64,000 nt of DNA from Actinoplanes italicus (lineage in GTDB: Bacteria > Actinomycetota > Actinomycetes > Mycobacteriales > Micromonosporaceae): positions 1-64,000 of the forward strand of contig NZ_PVMZ01000011.1 in the NCBI RefSeq assembly GCF_003001815.1, in the 5' to 3' direction. Positions within the stretch are counted from its first letter, which is position 1; each line of letters begins with the position of its first letter. Both the position numbers and the translations under genes were made by a program. Positions 46,045 through 55,528 of this stretch are shown here, one piece after another. Under the pieces are notes generated by a model, which saw only the letters and a program-made list of their open reading frames with translations, searched no databases and was not told where the DNA came from.

Positions 46045-46362
46045 GACACCCGCATGGGGAGGGACCGGCATGCAAAATATTTCACACCGCGGCGCTACGG
46101 AAAGTCAACAACGCCCATCCGCTGTCACAACCCTCTCTGAAGCCGCCCACCAGCACGTACGCCGGACCGGCCATCCGTGCCACGGCCGCTGTCCCCCATG
46201 TCGGCCGCGGGCCGGAGAGCAACACCGCCCGATCTGAACTGTGCGGGTGCCGGGACGTCGTGAGAGCTGAGGACCGTTTCCGGTGACCGCGAACCCGCGG
46301 GTCAGGACCGGAGACGCCACCGACCGGCGGCAACGCGACACAGCGAGAGACAGGGTTACTCG
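46045..46362. other. Intergenic region between GntR and FAD oxidoreductase
   Basis: A 318-bp gap upstream of two divergent genes. It contains a TATTTT -10-like box for the GntR gene (minus strand, near 46075) and a GACAGGG ribosome site before GTG 46363. I see no gene, repeat or strong hairpin. Confidence 0.4.
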
Positions 46363-47706
46363 GTGAACGAATCTGGGACTCCTACCGGCGGCCATGCGGT
46401 CGTCATCGGCGGCAGTGTGGCCGGGCTCCTCGCGGCACGCGCGTTGAACGCGTCGTTCGAGCAGGTGACGGTCCTCGACCGGGACACCCTGCCCGCCGAC
46501 CCGGTCGCCCGCCGCGGGGTTCCGCAGGGCCGGCACGTGCACGGTCTCACCGCCCGTGGCGCCGCCGGGCTGAACAGCCTGTTTCCGGGCTTCCTCGACG
46601 CGCTGACAGCTGCCGGGGCGCCACGAGCCGACGCCCTGGCCGACTACAACTACTATCTGGACGGCCACAAACTCGCCCGCGCGATCGCGGACACCCCGAA
46701 CTACCTCGCCACGCGGCCGCTGATCGAGAGCCTGATCCGGGAACGTACGAGCGCCCTCGGCAACGTCACCGTCGCCGACTCGACCGAGGTGGTCGACCTG
46801 ATCGCCGCGGAGGGGCGGGTCACCGGCGTACGAGTACGCCCGGTGAACGACGAGCAGGCCGGGCACATCCTGGATGCGGACCTGGTGGTGGACGCGGCCG
46901 GACGCGGCTCACGCGTCATGACGTGGCTGGCGGCGCTGGGTTACCCGGCCCCGGAGGAGACGGTCGTCCGGACGAACGTGGTCTACGTGACCCGGCACTT
47001 CCGCCAGGAGCCGGGTCAGCCGGGCGGACGGCAGGCCGTGGTCTCGGGCGCCTACCCGGCGAATCCCCGGAGCGGCGCAGCCGTACGACAGGAGAACGGC
47101 CGGATCGCCGTGTTCCTCGCCGGCATGCTCGGCGATGAGCCGCCCACCGACGACGAGGGCATGCGCGCGTTCGCGGCGACGCTGGCCGCCCCCGAGATCG
47201 CCGAGTTGCTCGGTACCGCGGAGCCGCTCGGCGAAGCCGCGAAGATGCGGAATCCGGCGAGCTCGCTCAGGCACTTCGAGAAGCTGGACCGCTACCTCGA
47301 CGGGTATCTCGTCGTCGGCGATGCGATGTGCAACTTCAACCCGCTGTACGGCCAGGGCATCACCGTCGCCGTGCTCGAGGCGGAGCTCCTCGAATCGTTG
47401 CTGCGCGACGGCACCGACCGGCTGGCCCGGCGCTACTTCGCCGGGTCCGCCCGGCTGCTGGCCGAACCGTGGGCCCTGGCCACCGGCAGCGACCTGCGCT
47501 TCCCCGGAGTGGAGGGTGTACGCAACCCGGAGGACGAGCAGGCCGGCCAGTACCTGAGCATGCTGCGTACCGCCGCCGCGACCGACGTGGGCGTCGCCGC
47601 GGCCTTCCTCCGGGTGGCGAACATGCTGGCGCCGATCTCGTCACTCTTCGACCCCGCCCTCGCCGCCCGAGTGCAGAAGTCGGCTCCGCAGCACGCGCCG
47701 GGCTGA
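46363..47706 (+). CDS. FAD-dependent monooxygenase/oxidoreductase, 447 aa
   Basis: PHBH-like flavoprotein. N-terminal Rossmann HAVVIGGSVAGLLAARAL, followed by VLDRDTLP and GVPQGRHVHGLTARG, a variant typical of actinobacterial FAD oxidoreductases. Middle motif LVVDAAGRGSRVMTWLAALG. The C-terminal GDAMCNFNPLYGQGITVAVLEAELL contains the GD motif contacting the FAD ribityl chain. No membrane anchor. Start GTG 46363. Substrate unknown. A perfect 12-bp stem terminator follows. Confidence 0.87.
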   Translation: MNESGTPTGGHAVVIGGSVAGLLAARALNASFEQVTVLDRDTLPADPVARRGVPQGRHVHGLTARGAAGLNSLFPGFLDALTAAGAPRADALADYNYYLDGHKLARAIADTPNYLATRPLIESLIRERTSALGNVTVADSTEVVDLIAAEGRVTGVRVRPVNDEQAGHILDADLVVDAAGRGSRVMTWLAALGYPAPEETVVRTNVVYVTRHFRQEPGQPGGRQAVVSGAYPANPRSGAAVRQENGRIAVFLAGMLGDEPPTDDEGMRAFAATLAAPEIAELLGTAEPLGEAAKMRNPASSLRHFEKLDRYLDGYLVVGDAMCNFNPLYGQGITVAVLEAELLESLLRDGTDRLARRYFAGSARLLAEPWALATGSDLRFPGVEGVRNPEDEQAGQYLSMLRTAAATDVGVAAAFLRVANMLAPISSLFDPALAARVQKSAPQHAPG

Positions 47707-47723
47707 GCCGGGCCGAAGACACC

Positions 47724-47756
47724 CGGGTGTCCGGGGACTTCCCTCCCGGACACCCG
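47724..47756 (+). terminator. Strong hairpin terminator
   Basis: CGGGTGTCCGGG (47724-47735) pairs perfectly with CCCGGACACCCG (47745-47756), 9-nt loop. Confidence 0.78.
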
Positions 47757-47828
47757 GCGATCCCACCCGGAGGTATTCGTCGCGGGAGAGTTCACCACAT
47801 CACCCGGAAGCCGGACGACGCCTGCCCG

Positions 47829-47834
47829 TAGGCT
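47829..47834 (+). promoter_or_regulatory. -10 box TAGGCT, leaderless start
   Basis: TAGGCT, 7 nt, then ATG 47842; the start codon is the probable transcription start. Confidence 0.45.
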
Positions 47835-47841
47835 CGGAAGC

Positions 47842-48612
47842 ATGATCGATAGGCCGGTTCGCATCGGGCTGCAGCTGCAGCCGCAACACATGGACTACGC
47901 CACCATCCGCCGCACCGCCTCCGAAGCCGAGGACCTCGGCCTGGACGTGCTCTTCAACTGGGACCACTTCTTCCCGCTTTCGGGCGAACCTGACGGACTG
48001 CACTTCGAGTGCTGGACGATGCTGGCCGCCTGGGCCGAGTCCACTTCCCGGGTCGAGATCGGCGCCCTGGTCTCCTGCAACAGCTACCGCAATCCCGACC
48101 TGCTCGCCGACATGGCCCGCACCGTCGACCACATCTCCGGAGGCCGCCTGATCCTCGGCATCGGCTCGGGCTGGTTCGAACGCGACTACACCGAGTACGG
48201 CTACGAGTTCGGAACCGCCGGTGGCCGCCTCGACGACCTCGCCACCGCACTCCCCCGCATCGAATCCCGCTGGTCTCGTTTGAATCCGCCGCCCACCCGC
48301 GACATCCCCGTCCTCATCGGCGGCGGAGGCGAGAAGAAGACTCTGCGCCTGACGGCCAAGCACGCCGACATCTGGCACAGCTTCTCCGACCCGGAAACCC
48401 TCGACCGCAAGCTTGGCATCCTGCGCGACCACTGCAAGGACGTCGGCCGCGACCCGGACGAGATCGAGATCTCCGTGATGGGTCACACCGAGAACCGCGA
48501 CAGGATGTACGAGCTCGGCGCCCGCCTCTTCACCATCAACACCGGCGGCCCGAAACCCGACCTCACCGAACTCCGCGAGTTCCTCGCCTGGCGCGACAAA
48601 CTCAACGCATAA
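47842..48612 (+). CDS. LLM-class F420-dependent oxidoreductase, 256 aa
   Basis: Luciferase-like monooxygenase fold (TIM barrel). VRIGLQLQPQHMDYATIRR starts the barrel; LDVLFNWDHFFPL, IGALVSCNSYRNPDLLADMARTVDHISGGRLILGIGSGW is the F420/FMN-binding hallmark, split here as NPDLLADMARTVDHISGGR plus LGIGSGWFERDY. The end PDLTELREFLAWRD is typical of F420 members. Probable hydride transfer from reduced F420 to an unknown substrate. Monocistronic with a leaderless start and a terminator upstream. Confidence 0.88.
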   Translation: MIDRPVRIGLQLQPQHMDYATIRRTASEAEDLGLDVLFNWDHFFPLSGEPDGLHFECWTMLAAWAESTSRVEIGALVSCNSYRNPDLLADMARTVDHISGGRLILGIGSGWFERDYTEYGYEFGTAGGRLDDLATALPRIESRWSRLNPPPTRDIPVLIGGGGEKKTLRLTAKHADIWHSFSDPETLDRKLGILRDHCKDVGRDPDEIEISVMGHTENRDRMYELGARLFTINTGGPKPDLTELREFLAWRDKLNA

Positions 48613-48772
48613 CGCCTTCAGCAGGGGGTTGGTCACCGCCTCCGCTGCGAACCTCCGCGCTGCTTCCGGAGAGGTCGCGCGCTAGGCGGGCACTCGTTCG
48701 GCCCAGCGCGCTGCCCCGGAGTGATGTCGATGGTCTCCGCCCGATAGACCGTCACGTCGGGCCGACGATTGT

Positions 48773-49999
48773 TCAACGGCACAGGGCGTTACGCCTCCGG
48801 TCGCCGGTCCAGGCGGCTTCGAGGATCGCGGTCAGGCTGGCGGTGTCGGTCGGGCCCGGATGGTTCTGGATCAGGCGCGTGACACCGCCGGCCATCTCCG
48901 CGAAGCGGGGCAGGTCGGCGCGGGCCACGCCGATGTCGGCCAGGGTGGCGGGGATGCCGATGTCGGCCAGGAGCCCGTCGAGCCAGACGAGGAAGGCGTC
49001 CGCGGCATCGGTGTCCGGCGCGTCGGACACGTCGAGCCCGCACACCCGGGCCAGGGTGGCCAGCCGGTCGCCGATGGCGTCCCGGGCCGCGTCGAGCGCG
49101 TACGGCAGGAGCAGCCCGACCCCCAGGCCGTGCGGTGTGTGCGTCGCCGCGCCGATCGGGTACTGGAGGGCGTGCGGGGCCGCGTTGCCGGCGTGGGAGA
49201 AGGCGATCCCGGCGAGCATGGACCCGTAGGACATGTCGGCGCGCGCGTCGGTGTCGCCTCCGTCCCGGACGGCTCGGCGCAAGCTGCGGGCGATCCGCTC
49301 GGCGGCCTGGAGCGCATAGTGGTCGGTGATCCGGTTGCGGCCGAGGAAGACCTGCTCCACCGGGTCCCGCGGCCCGTGAGGCCGGGGCCGCGCGGTGTAG
49401 CTCTCCACCGCGTGGCAGAACGCGTCGATGCCGGAGTGGGCGGTGACCACCGGGGGGCAGGTGTAGGTGAGTTCGGGGTCGACGACGGCGAAGTCAGGCA
49501 CGATGTGGACGCTGGAGACCCCCACCTTCAGCGCCCGGCCGGGGTCGGTCAGCACCGAGACGGGGGTGAGTTCGGAACCGGTGCCCGATGTCGTCGGGAC
49601 CGCGACGAGCGGAATCGTCGGGCCGGGCACCTTCGACTCACCGTAATAGTCGCGTGGCGTCCCGCCGTGGCGCCGGATGACGCCGACGATCTTGGCGAGG
49701 TCGATCACCGTGCCGCCGCCGATGGCCAGGATCACGTCGGCGTTCACGGCGGTGGCCGCCGAGACGGCCAGGGCCACGTCGCTCAGCGGCACGTCGGGAG
49801 TCGCGTCGGGGAAGACCTCGACAGCCTCCACCCGGTCCCGGACGGCGGCCACGATCTCCGCCACGGCCGGCTGCCCCAGAAGAGTCCGGTCGGTCACGAC
49901 GAGGACCCGCGAGCCGCTCTCGGCCACCAGACGAGGGATGTTCTGCGCGACGCCTTCGCCCACTATCAGCTGGCGTGGTCCGCGGACGGTCTCAAGCAT
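48773..49999 (-). CDS. Iron-containing alcohol dehydrogenase, 408 aa
   Basis: Group III Fe-ADH. The NAD(P) domain has ADVILAIGGGTVIDLAKIVG and VPTTSGTGSELTPVSVL. The metal site is in SGIDAFCHAVESYTARP and GNAAPHALQYPIGAATHTPHG (Asp and three His). Such enzymes interconvert alcohols and aldehydes/ketones or reduce maleylacetate. Start ATG 49997-49999. It follows the aldehyde dehydrogenase gene by 48 bp on the same strand and is probably the last gene of the importer operon, handling the imported substrate or its product. Confidence 0.9.
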   Translation of the reverse strand: MLETVRGPRQLIVGEGVAQNIPRLVAESGSRVLVVTDRTLLGQPAVAEIVAAVRDRVEAVEVFPDATPDVPLSDVALAVSAATAVNADVILAIGGGTVIDLAKIVGVIRRHGGTPRDYYGESKVPGPTIPLVAVPTTSGTGSELTPVSVLTDPGRALKVGVSSVHIVPDFAVVDPELTYTCPPVVTAHSGIDAFCHAVESYTARPRPHGPRDPVEQVFLGRNRITDHYALQAAERIARSLRRAVRDGGDTDARADMSYGSMLAGIAFSHAGNAAPHALQYPIGAATHTPHGLGVGLLLPYALDAARDAIGDRLATLARVCGLDVSDAPDTDAADAFLVWLDGLLADIGIPATLADIGVARADLPRFAEMAGGVTRLIQNHPGPTDTASLTAILEAAWTGDRRRNALCR

Positions 50000-50047
50000 G
50001 TCGGCACCTCTCTGGAACGTCGGCGGTCGCCCGGGACAGCGGGCCGG

Positions 50048-51508
50048 TCACGGTAGGTCGATCGCCACGTAGGTGAGGTCGAGGTACTCGAGAAGGCCTT
50101 CGTGCGAACCCTCCTTGCCGGTCCCGGACTGTTTCACGCCGCCGAACGGAGCGGACGGATCCGATATCAGGCCACGGTTGACGCCGAGCATCCCCGTTTC
50201 CAGCCCTTCGGCGAACCGCAGCGCCCGCTGCAGGTCCCGGGTGAAGACGTAGCCCGCCAGGCCGTGCTCGGTGTCGTTGGCCTTGGCCATCACCTCGTCG
50301 TCGGACGTGAACGAGACGATCGGCGCCACCGGTCCGAAGATCTCCTCCGCCAGCATCCGCGCGTCCTCGGGCACGTCGGCGAGGACCGTGGGCGGGTAGA
50401 AGTGGCCCGGCCCGTCCGGGCGCCGGCCGCCCACCAGGATCCGGGCGCCGCGATCGACCGCGTCGGCGACGAGTTCGTCGACCTTGGCGACCGAGGTCTC
50501 GTCGATCAACGCCCCGACGTCCACGCCGTCGTCGAGTCCGTGACCCACCGAGAGCGCGGCCATCCGCTCGGCGAAGCGCGCCGTGAACTCCTCGCGTACC
50601 GGCTCCTCGACGTAGATCCGGTTGGCCGCGATGCAGGACTCCCCGATGTTGCGCATCTTGGCCACCATGGCCCCGTCGACCGCGACGTCCAGGTCAGCGT
50701 CGGCACACACGATCAGGGCCGCGTTCCCCCCGAGTTCCATCGAGGTACGCAACACGTTGTCGGCGGCCTGCCGGAGCAGCCCGCGCCCGACCTCGGTCGA
50801 CCCGGTGAACGAGAGTTTGCGGGTCCGGCCGTCGGAGAGCAGGGCCGAGACCACCTCGCCGGCCCGCTTGGTGGTCACCACGTTGACGACGCCCGGCGGG
50901 ACGCCGGCCTCCTCCATGATGCGCGCCAGAAACAGCATGGTGAGAGGCGTCAGCGCGGCCGGTTTGGTGATCGTGGTGCAGCCCGCCGCCAGCGCGGGGG
51001 CGATCTTGCGGGCGCCCATGGCCAGCGGAAAGTTCCACGGCGTCACGAACACGCACGGTCCTACCGGCTTCGGCACGGTGAGGATGCGATAGCCGCCCCC
51101 GGGAGCGGTGCTGTAACGCCCCTCGACGCGGACCGCCTCCTCGGCGAACCAGCGGAAGAACTCGGCGCCGTACGCCACCTCGCTCCGAGCCTCGGCGAGC
51201 GGCTTGCCCATCTCGAGCGTGATCAGGCGGGCGACCTCCTCGGACCGCTCGATCAGAGCCCGGTGCGTCGCGGCCAGCAACTCCGACCGTTTCCGCGGCG
51301 GGGTCGCCGCCCAGTCCGCCATCGCCTTGCTCGCCGCGTCCAGAGCGTCGAGCCCGTCGGCCACACCGGCGTCCGCCACCTCGGCGATGACCTTGCCGTT
51401 GGCCGGGTCCTCGACCGTGAAGGTGGCTCCGTTCGCGGCGCCGCGCCAGGTGCCGCCGATCCGGAGCAGCCGGTGCTCGGGGGCCAGGACGTTCATCGGG
51501 TCACTCAT
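50048..51508 (-). CDS. gabD: NAD(P)-dependent succinate-semialdehyde dehydrogenase-like, 486 aa
   Basis: Aldehyde dehydrogenase superfamily, closest in text to GabD/SSADH. FVTPWNFPLAMGARKIAPAL binds the cofactor and substrate, LSFTGSTEVGRGLL the Rossmann loop, MELGGNAALIV contains the general-base Glu, and GESCIAANRIYV the catalytic Cys. The end APFGGVKQSGTGKEGSHEGL is family-typical. Substrate could be succinate semialdehyde, glycolaldehyde or another short aldehyde. It lies 12 bp after an ATPase gene in the importer operon, so the aldehyde probably derives from the imported compound. Start ATG 51506-51508. Confidence 0.88.
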   Translation of the reverse strand: MSDPMNVLAPEHRLLRIGGTWRGAANGATFTVEDPANGKVIAEVADAGVADGLDALDAASKAMADWAATPPRKRSELLAATHRALIERSEEVARLITLEMGKPLAEARSEVAYGAEFFRWFAEEAVRVEGRYSTAPGGGYRILTVPKPVGPCVFVTPWNFPLAMGARKIAPALAAGCTTITKPAALTPLTMLFLARIMEEAGVPPGVVNVVTTKRAGEVVSALLSDGRTRKLSFTGSTEVGRGLLRQAADNVLRTSMELGGNAALIVCADADLDVAVDGAMVAKMRNIGESCIAANRIYVEEPVREEFTARFAERMAALSVGHGLDDGVDVGALIDETSVAKVDELVADAVDRGARILVGGRRPDGPGHFYPPTVLADVPEDARMLAEEIFGPVAPIVSFTSDDEVMAKANDTEHGLAGYVFTRDLQRALRFAEGLETGMLGVNRGLISDPSAPFGGVKQSGTGKEGSHEGLLEYLDLTYVAIDLP

Positions 51509-51520
51509 CGCGTGGACTCC

Positions 51521-52597
51521 TTACCGGGTGGCCGCGGACAGCGACTGCCCGGTGCTCGCGTCGAAAAGATGCGCACGATCCAGGTCGACCGTGACGAGCA
51601 GCCGTTCGCCCGGTGTGCCGCTGATCGTGGGTCGTGCCTTCACCTTGAGGATCTCCGTCCCCACCCGGACGTCGACCACCGTCCGGTCACCGAGCGGCTC
51701 GATACCGTAGAGCTCCCCGGGCAACGAGGCATTGCCCCGCTGCTCGACGGACAGGTCCTCCGAGCGCAGCCCCAGCAGCAGCGGACGACCGTCCTCGGCC
51801 GTGGTCCAACCGGGCCGCGGGAGCGACCAGCCGTCCGCACCGATCAGACGGTCTCCTTCGGCACGGCAGGCGAGCAGGCTGATCGGCGGGCTCCCGACGA
51901 AGCCGGCGACCCACTGGTTGGCCGGCCGCTCGTACACCTCGGCCGGTGTCCCGACCTGCTGCACCTTTCCCTCTTTGAGGACCGCGACCTGGTCGGCCAT
52001 GGACAGCGCCTCGACCTGGTCGTTGGTCACGTAGACGAAGGTGGCTCCGAGGCTGCGATGGATACGGGTGAGTTCGGTACGCATCTCGACGCGCAGCTTG
52101 AGGTCGAGGTTGGTCAGCGGCTCGTCCATGAGGAACGCGCGCGGGCTGCGGACCAGCGCCCGCGCCAGGGCGACCCGCTGCATCTCACCGCCCGACAACT
52201 GCGCGGGACGGCGCTGCAGGAGGCGCTCGATGTGCAGCAGGCCCGATATCCGGTCGACGGCCTCGGCGATCTCGCTCGGGGGACGGCGACGTGCCCGCAA
52301 CGGCGAAGCGATGTTCTCGTACGCCGTGTGCCGCGGATAGAGGGCGTAGTTCTGGAAGACCATGGCCAGGTCGCGGTCGGCCGGGGCGTCACCGGTCGCG
52401 TCCCGGCCGTCCAGATGCACCGAGCCGGCGTCCAGCTTCTCCAGGCCGGCGATCGCTCGCAGGGTGGTCGTCTTGCCCGCCCCGGACGGCCCGAGCACGA
52501 CGAAGAACGAGCCGTCCGGCACGTCCAGCGTCACCCCGTCCAGGGCCTGAACCTTGCCGAAGGATTTGCTCAGCCCCTGTGCCGCCACGGTTCCCAT
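51521..52597 (-). CDS. ABC importer ATPase (MalK/UgpC type) with Asn in H-loop, 358 aa
   Basis: Carbohydrate-uptake-type ATPase: Walker A GPSGAGKTTT, Q-loop MVFQNYALYP, signature LSGGEMQRVALARAL, Walker B RAFLMDEPLTNLD, then a C-terminal TOBE/MalK regulatory domain from about residue 235. The H-loop reads YVTNDQVEALSM: the usual switch His is Asn (codon AAC). The neighbouring ATPase keeps His. ATG 52595-52597 overlaps the upstream stop in TGATG. Likely one half of a heterodimeric NBD pair. Confidence 0.9.
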   Translation of the reverse strand: MGTVAAQGLSKSFGKVQALDGVTLDVPDGSFFVVLGPSGAGKTTTLRAIAGLEKLDAGSVHLDGRDATGDAPADRDLAMVFQNYALYPRHTAYENIASPLRARRRPPSEIAEAVDRISGLLHIERLLQRRPAQLSGGEMQRVALARALVRSPRAFLMDEPLTNLDLKLRVEMRTELTRIHRSLGATFVYVTNDQVEALSMADQVAVLKEGKVQQVGTPAEVYERPANQWVAGFVGSPPISLLACRAEGDRLIGADGWSLPRPGWTTAEDGRPLLLGLRSEDLSVEQRGNASLPGELYGIEPLGDRTVVDVRVGTEILKVKARPTISGTPGERLLVTVDLDRAHLFDASTGQSLSAATR

Positions 52598-53664
52598 CAG
52601 GCCACCAGTTCTTCCGTGCGCACGTCGTAGACCGCGGGGGCGGCGCCGGTGTGCCGCAGACCGACCCGGCTGTCGGTGGCGAAACGGACCGTGGGAGCCA
52701 TCCGGACCCGGACGTCGCGCTGACCGCCGTGGTCGACGACGTAGATGATCTCGTCGCCCAGCCATTCCGCCGAGACCACGCGGGCCGGGATCGAACGGTC
52801 CGCCCCGGGTGCCGTGACCTCCAGCGCCTCCGGCCGGACACCGGCGACCAGGCCCCGGTCGCGCGGCAGGCCCGGCGGGGGCGTGAGATCCAGCCCGCCC
52901 TTGCTGCGCAGCTTCCCGCCGGCCACCTCCACGTCCAGGAGGTTCATCGGCGGGGAGCCGATGAAGGCGGCGCAGAAGAGACTCGCCGGACGGTCGTAGA
53001 CTTCCAGCGGCGTACCGATCTGCTCGACGCGGCCCTTGTTGAGGATGGCGATCCGGTGACCGAGTGACATCGCCTCGACCTGATCGTGGGTGACGTAGAC
53101 CATCGTCGTTCCCAGTTCGTGCTGCAGGTGCTTGATCTCCGTGCGCATGTCCGCCCTCAGCTCCGCGTCCAGGTTGGTGAGGGGCTCGTCCATGAGGAAG
53201 GCGCGCGGTCGCCGCACCAGGGCGCGAGCAAGCGCGACGCGCTGCTGCTCGCCGCCGGACAGCCGGCGCGGCCGCCGATCCAGCAGCGGACCCAGCCGCA
53301 TCAGCCGGGCCGCCTCGTCGACGCGTTCGCGTACCTCGGCCTTGGGAAGTCCCTCGGCACGCAGGGGAAACGCCAGGTTGTCGCGGGTTCGCAGATGGGG
53401 GTAGAGCGCGTAGAACTGGAACACCATGGCGATGTCACGCTCGGCCGGCGGCAGGTCGTTGACCAGCGTGGTGCCGATGCGGATGTCGCCCGTGGTCTGC
53501 CTCTCCAGGCCGGCTATGGCCCGCAGCGTGGTCGTCTTGCCGCAACCCGACGGGCCGAGCATCACGAACAGCTCGCCGTCGCCGATGGACAGGTCCACGT
53601 GCTCCACCGCGACCGTCCCGTCCGGGTAGCGCTTGTGCAGCGCGGTCACCTCGATGCCGGCCAT
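52597..53664 (-). CDS. ABC importer ATPase (MalK/UgpC type), 355 aa
   Basis: Second carbohydrate-type ATPase: Walker A GPSGCGKTTT, Q-loop MVFQFYALYP, signature LSGGEQQRVALARAL, Walker B FLMDEPLTNLD and canonical H-loop YVTHDQVEAMS. C-terminal TOBE domain from about residue 235. ATG 53662-53664 overlaps the upstream permease stop in TGATG, and its own stop overlaps the next ATPase start the same way, so the two subunits should be made in fixed ratio. Confidence 0.92.
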   Translation of the reverse strand: MAGIEVTALHKRYPDGTVAVEHVDLSIGDGELFVMLGPSGCGKTTTLRAIAGLERQTTGDIRIGTTLVNDLPPAERDIAMVFQFYALYPHLRTRDNLAFPLRAEGLPKAEVRERVDEAARLMRLGPLLDRRPRRLSGGEQQRVALARALVRRPRAFLMDEPLTNLDAELRADMRTEIKHLQHELGTTMVYVTHDQVEAMSLGHRIAILNKGRVEQIGTPLEVYDRPASLFCAAFIGSPPMNLLDVEVAGGKLRSKGGLDLTPPPGLPRDRGLVAGVRPEALEVTAPGADRSIPARVVSAEWLGDEIIYVVDHGGQRDVRVRMAPTVRFATDSRVGLRHTGAAPAVYDVRTEELVA

Positions 53665-54578
53665 CAGCGTCGCACCGCCCCGAGCGTCACACCGGCGACG
53701 AGATGCCTGCGCACCAGGTAGGCGAATATGAGCACCGGCAGGGCGAACACCACGGAGGAGGCGGCCACCAGGCCCCAGTCCACCGTGGTGCCGCCGATGA
53801 GGCCGGCGATGGCCGGTGGGGCGGTCCGGACGCTGTCGCTGGAGGTGAGGAAGATGGCGAACACGAACTCGTTCCACGAGAAGATGAGGGCGAACACCGC
53901 CGTCGCGGCGATGCCGGGCACGAGCAGGGGCAGGGTGAACTTCCGGAACGCCTGCAGGCGGGTGTAGCCGTCGAGCATGGCCGCGTCCTCATATTCCGCG
54001 GGCACCTCGTCGACGAATCCCTTCACCATCCAGATCGTGAACGGCAGGTTGAAGGCGGTGTAGATGAGGATCAGGCCGAGCGGGGTGTCGATGAGCCCGA
54101 CCACGCGATACATCAGGAAGATCGGGATCACGACCACCACGGGCGGCATGAAGCGGGTGGACAGGATGAAGAACAGCTGGTCCTTCTTGGCCTTCAGGGT
54201 GAAGCGTGAGTAGGCCCAGGCCGCCGGGACGCCCAGCAGCGTGGCCAGCACGGTGGAGACGCCGGCGACCAGGAGGGAGTTGAGGAAGGCGACGGACAGG
54301 TCCGAGAGGCCGCCACCGGGGGCGACGAAGACGTCGCGGTAATGGGCCAGGGTGACCTCGAAATCGAAGAACTTGGCCGGTACGGCGTAGACGTCGCGGT
54401 TCTCCTTGATGGACGTCTCGATCATCCACAGCACCGGGAAGAGCATCACGACGGCCAGCACGGTCAGCAGCGCGATCTCGAGCACCGAGCGGCCCCGTCC
54501 GCCGCCGATGCGGCGCGCGGGCGGCGTGCGATCCCGGACAGGACTTGCCGGCACGGCCTCGTTCACGGAGACGGCCAT
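53664..54578 (-). CDS. ABC importer permease (MalG type), 304 aa
   Basis: Six predicted membrane helices (EIALLTVLAVVMLFPVLWMI first). The cytoplasmic EAA loop, EYEDAAMLDGYTRLQAFRKF-TLPL, docks the ATPase. Typical CUT1 family length. An N-terminal cytoplasmic extension of about 30 residues precedes helix 1. ATG 54576-54578 sits in a TGATG overlap with the upstream permease. Confidence 0.92.
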   Translation of the reverse strand: MAVSVNEAVPASPVRDRTPPARRIGGGRGRSVLEIALLTVLAVVMLFPVLWMIETSIKENRDVYAVPAKFFDFEVTLAHYRDVFVAPGGGLSDLSVAFLNSLLVAGVSTVLATLLGVPAAWAYSRFTLKAKKDQLFFILSTRFMPPVVVVIPIFLMYRVVGLIDTPLGLILIYTAFNLPFTIWMVKGFVDEVPAEYEDAAMLDGYTRLQAFRKFTLPLLVPGIAATAVFALIFSWNEFVFAIFLTSSDSVRTAPPAIAGLIGGTTVDWGLVAASSVVFALPVLIFAYLVRRHLVAGVTLGAVRR

Positions 54579-55528
54579 CAGTCCTCCTTGAGCTTGTTCA
54601 GGTAGCGCAGGTAGAGCTGCGTGAGGACGATGACGATGACGACCATGAGAATTCCGTACGCCGAGGCGGTTCCGGTGTTGAAGCCCAGGAACGCGACCTT
54701 GTAGACGTGGAACGACAACGTCTCGGTGGAGACCCCCGGACCTCCGCTGGTCAGGATGTAGACGAGGTCGAACAGCCGGAAGGCCTCGATGGCCCGGAAC
54801 AGCACGGCGATGAGCAGCAGCGGCCACACCAGCGGAAGGGTGATGGTGCGGAACCGGAACCACTCGGACGCCCGGTCGATCGAGGCGGCCTCGTACAGGT
54901 ACTTGGGCACCGCGGTCAGGCCCGCCAGGGCGATCAGCATGATGAACGGTGTCCATTGCCAGGTGTCGACCACGATCAGGGAGAACAGCGCGGTGCGCTG
55001 CCGGGTCAGCCACTCAACCTGATCCAGGCCGAGCGAGCCGAGCATGCTGTTGACCACGCCGAACTGCGCGTCGAGCATGAATCGCCAGAACAGGCCGACC
55101 ACGACCGGTGACAGCATCATCGGGATCAGGAACAGCGTGGTCAGCAGGCCCCGTCCGTGCGTACGCCGTGAGATCAGGTAGGCGATGGTGAAACCGAGCA
55201 CGGTCTGCAGGACGACCGCACCGACCACGTAGATCAACGTCGTCACGGCCCTGAGGTGGACCTGCGCCGAGGTCAGGACCGCGGTGTAGTTCTCGAACCA
55301 GACGAAGGTGCCGGTCCCCCCGCGAGTGGCCGAGTAGTCGGTGAAGGACAGGAACAGCGCCCACACCAGCGGGAACACCGACATGGCGAGCAACAGCAGC
55401 AGCGCCGGGGTGATGAAGGCCACGGCGAGCTTGCGGTCGCTCAACCGGCGGGACCGGCCCCGGGCCGGCGGCGTCACGGACGCCACCTTCCCGGGGCGGT
55501 CGGTCGTCAGAGGAACGGCGTCACTCAC
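54578..55528 (-). CDS. ABC importer permease (MalF type), 316 aa
   Basis: Six predicted membrane helices beginning LAVAFITPALLLLLAMSVFPL. The EAA loop is YLYEAASIDRASEWFRFRTI-TLPL. The long periplasmic loop of MalF is absent, as in most CUT1 systems. GTG 55526-55528 overlaps the binding-protein stop by 4 nt (GTGA) and is preferred to far-upstream codons in the same open frame. Confidence 0.91.
   Translation of the reverse strand: MSDAVPLTTDRPGKVASVTPPARGRSRRLSDRKLAVAFITPALLLLLAMSVFPLVWALFLSFTDYSATRGGTGTFVWFENYTAVLTSAQVHLRAVTTLIYVVGAVVLQTVLGFTIAYLISRRTHGRGLLTTLFLIPMMLSPVVVGLFWRFMLDAQFGVVNSMLGSLGLDQVEWLTRQRTALFSLIVVDTWQWTPFIMLIALAGLTAVPKYLYEAASIDRASEWFRFRTITLPLVWPLLLIAVLFRAIEAFRLFDLVYILTSGGPGVSTETLSFHVYKVAFLGFNTGTASAYGILMVVIVIVLTQLYLRYLNKLKED

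Noticed and set aside
41225..48612. Secondary-metabolite gene cluster around the P450 and FAD/F420 oxidoreductases
   Set aside because: No PKS, NRPS, terpene synthase, RiPP precursor or tailoring set with core enzyme is visible; terminators separate most of these genes.
50102..52630. 842-codon plus-strand open frame opposite the dehydrogenase and ATPase genes
   Set aside because: Antisense shadow crossing two well-defined genes on the minus strand; composition is Arg/Gly/His-rich and not protein-like.
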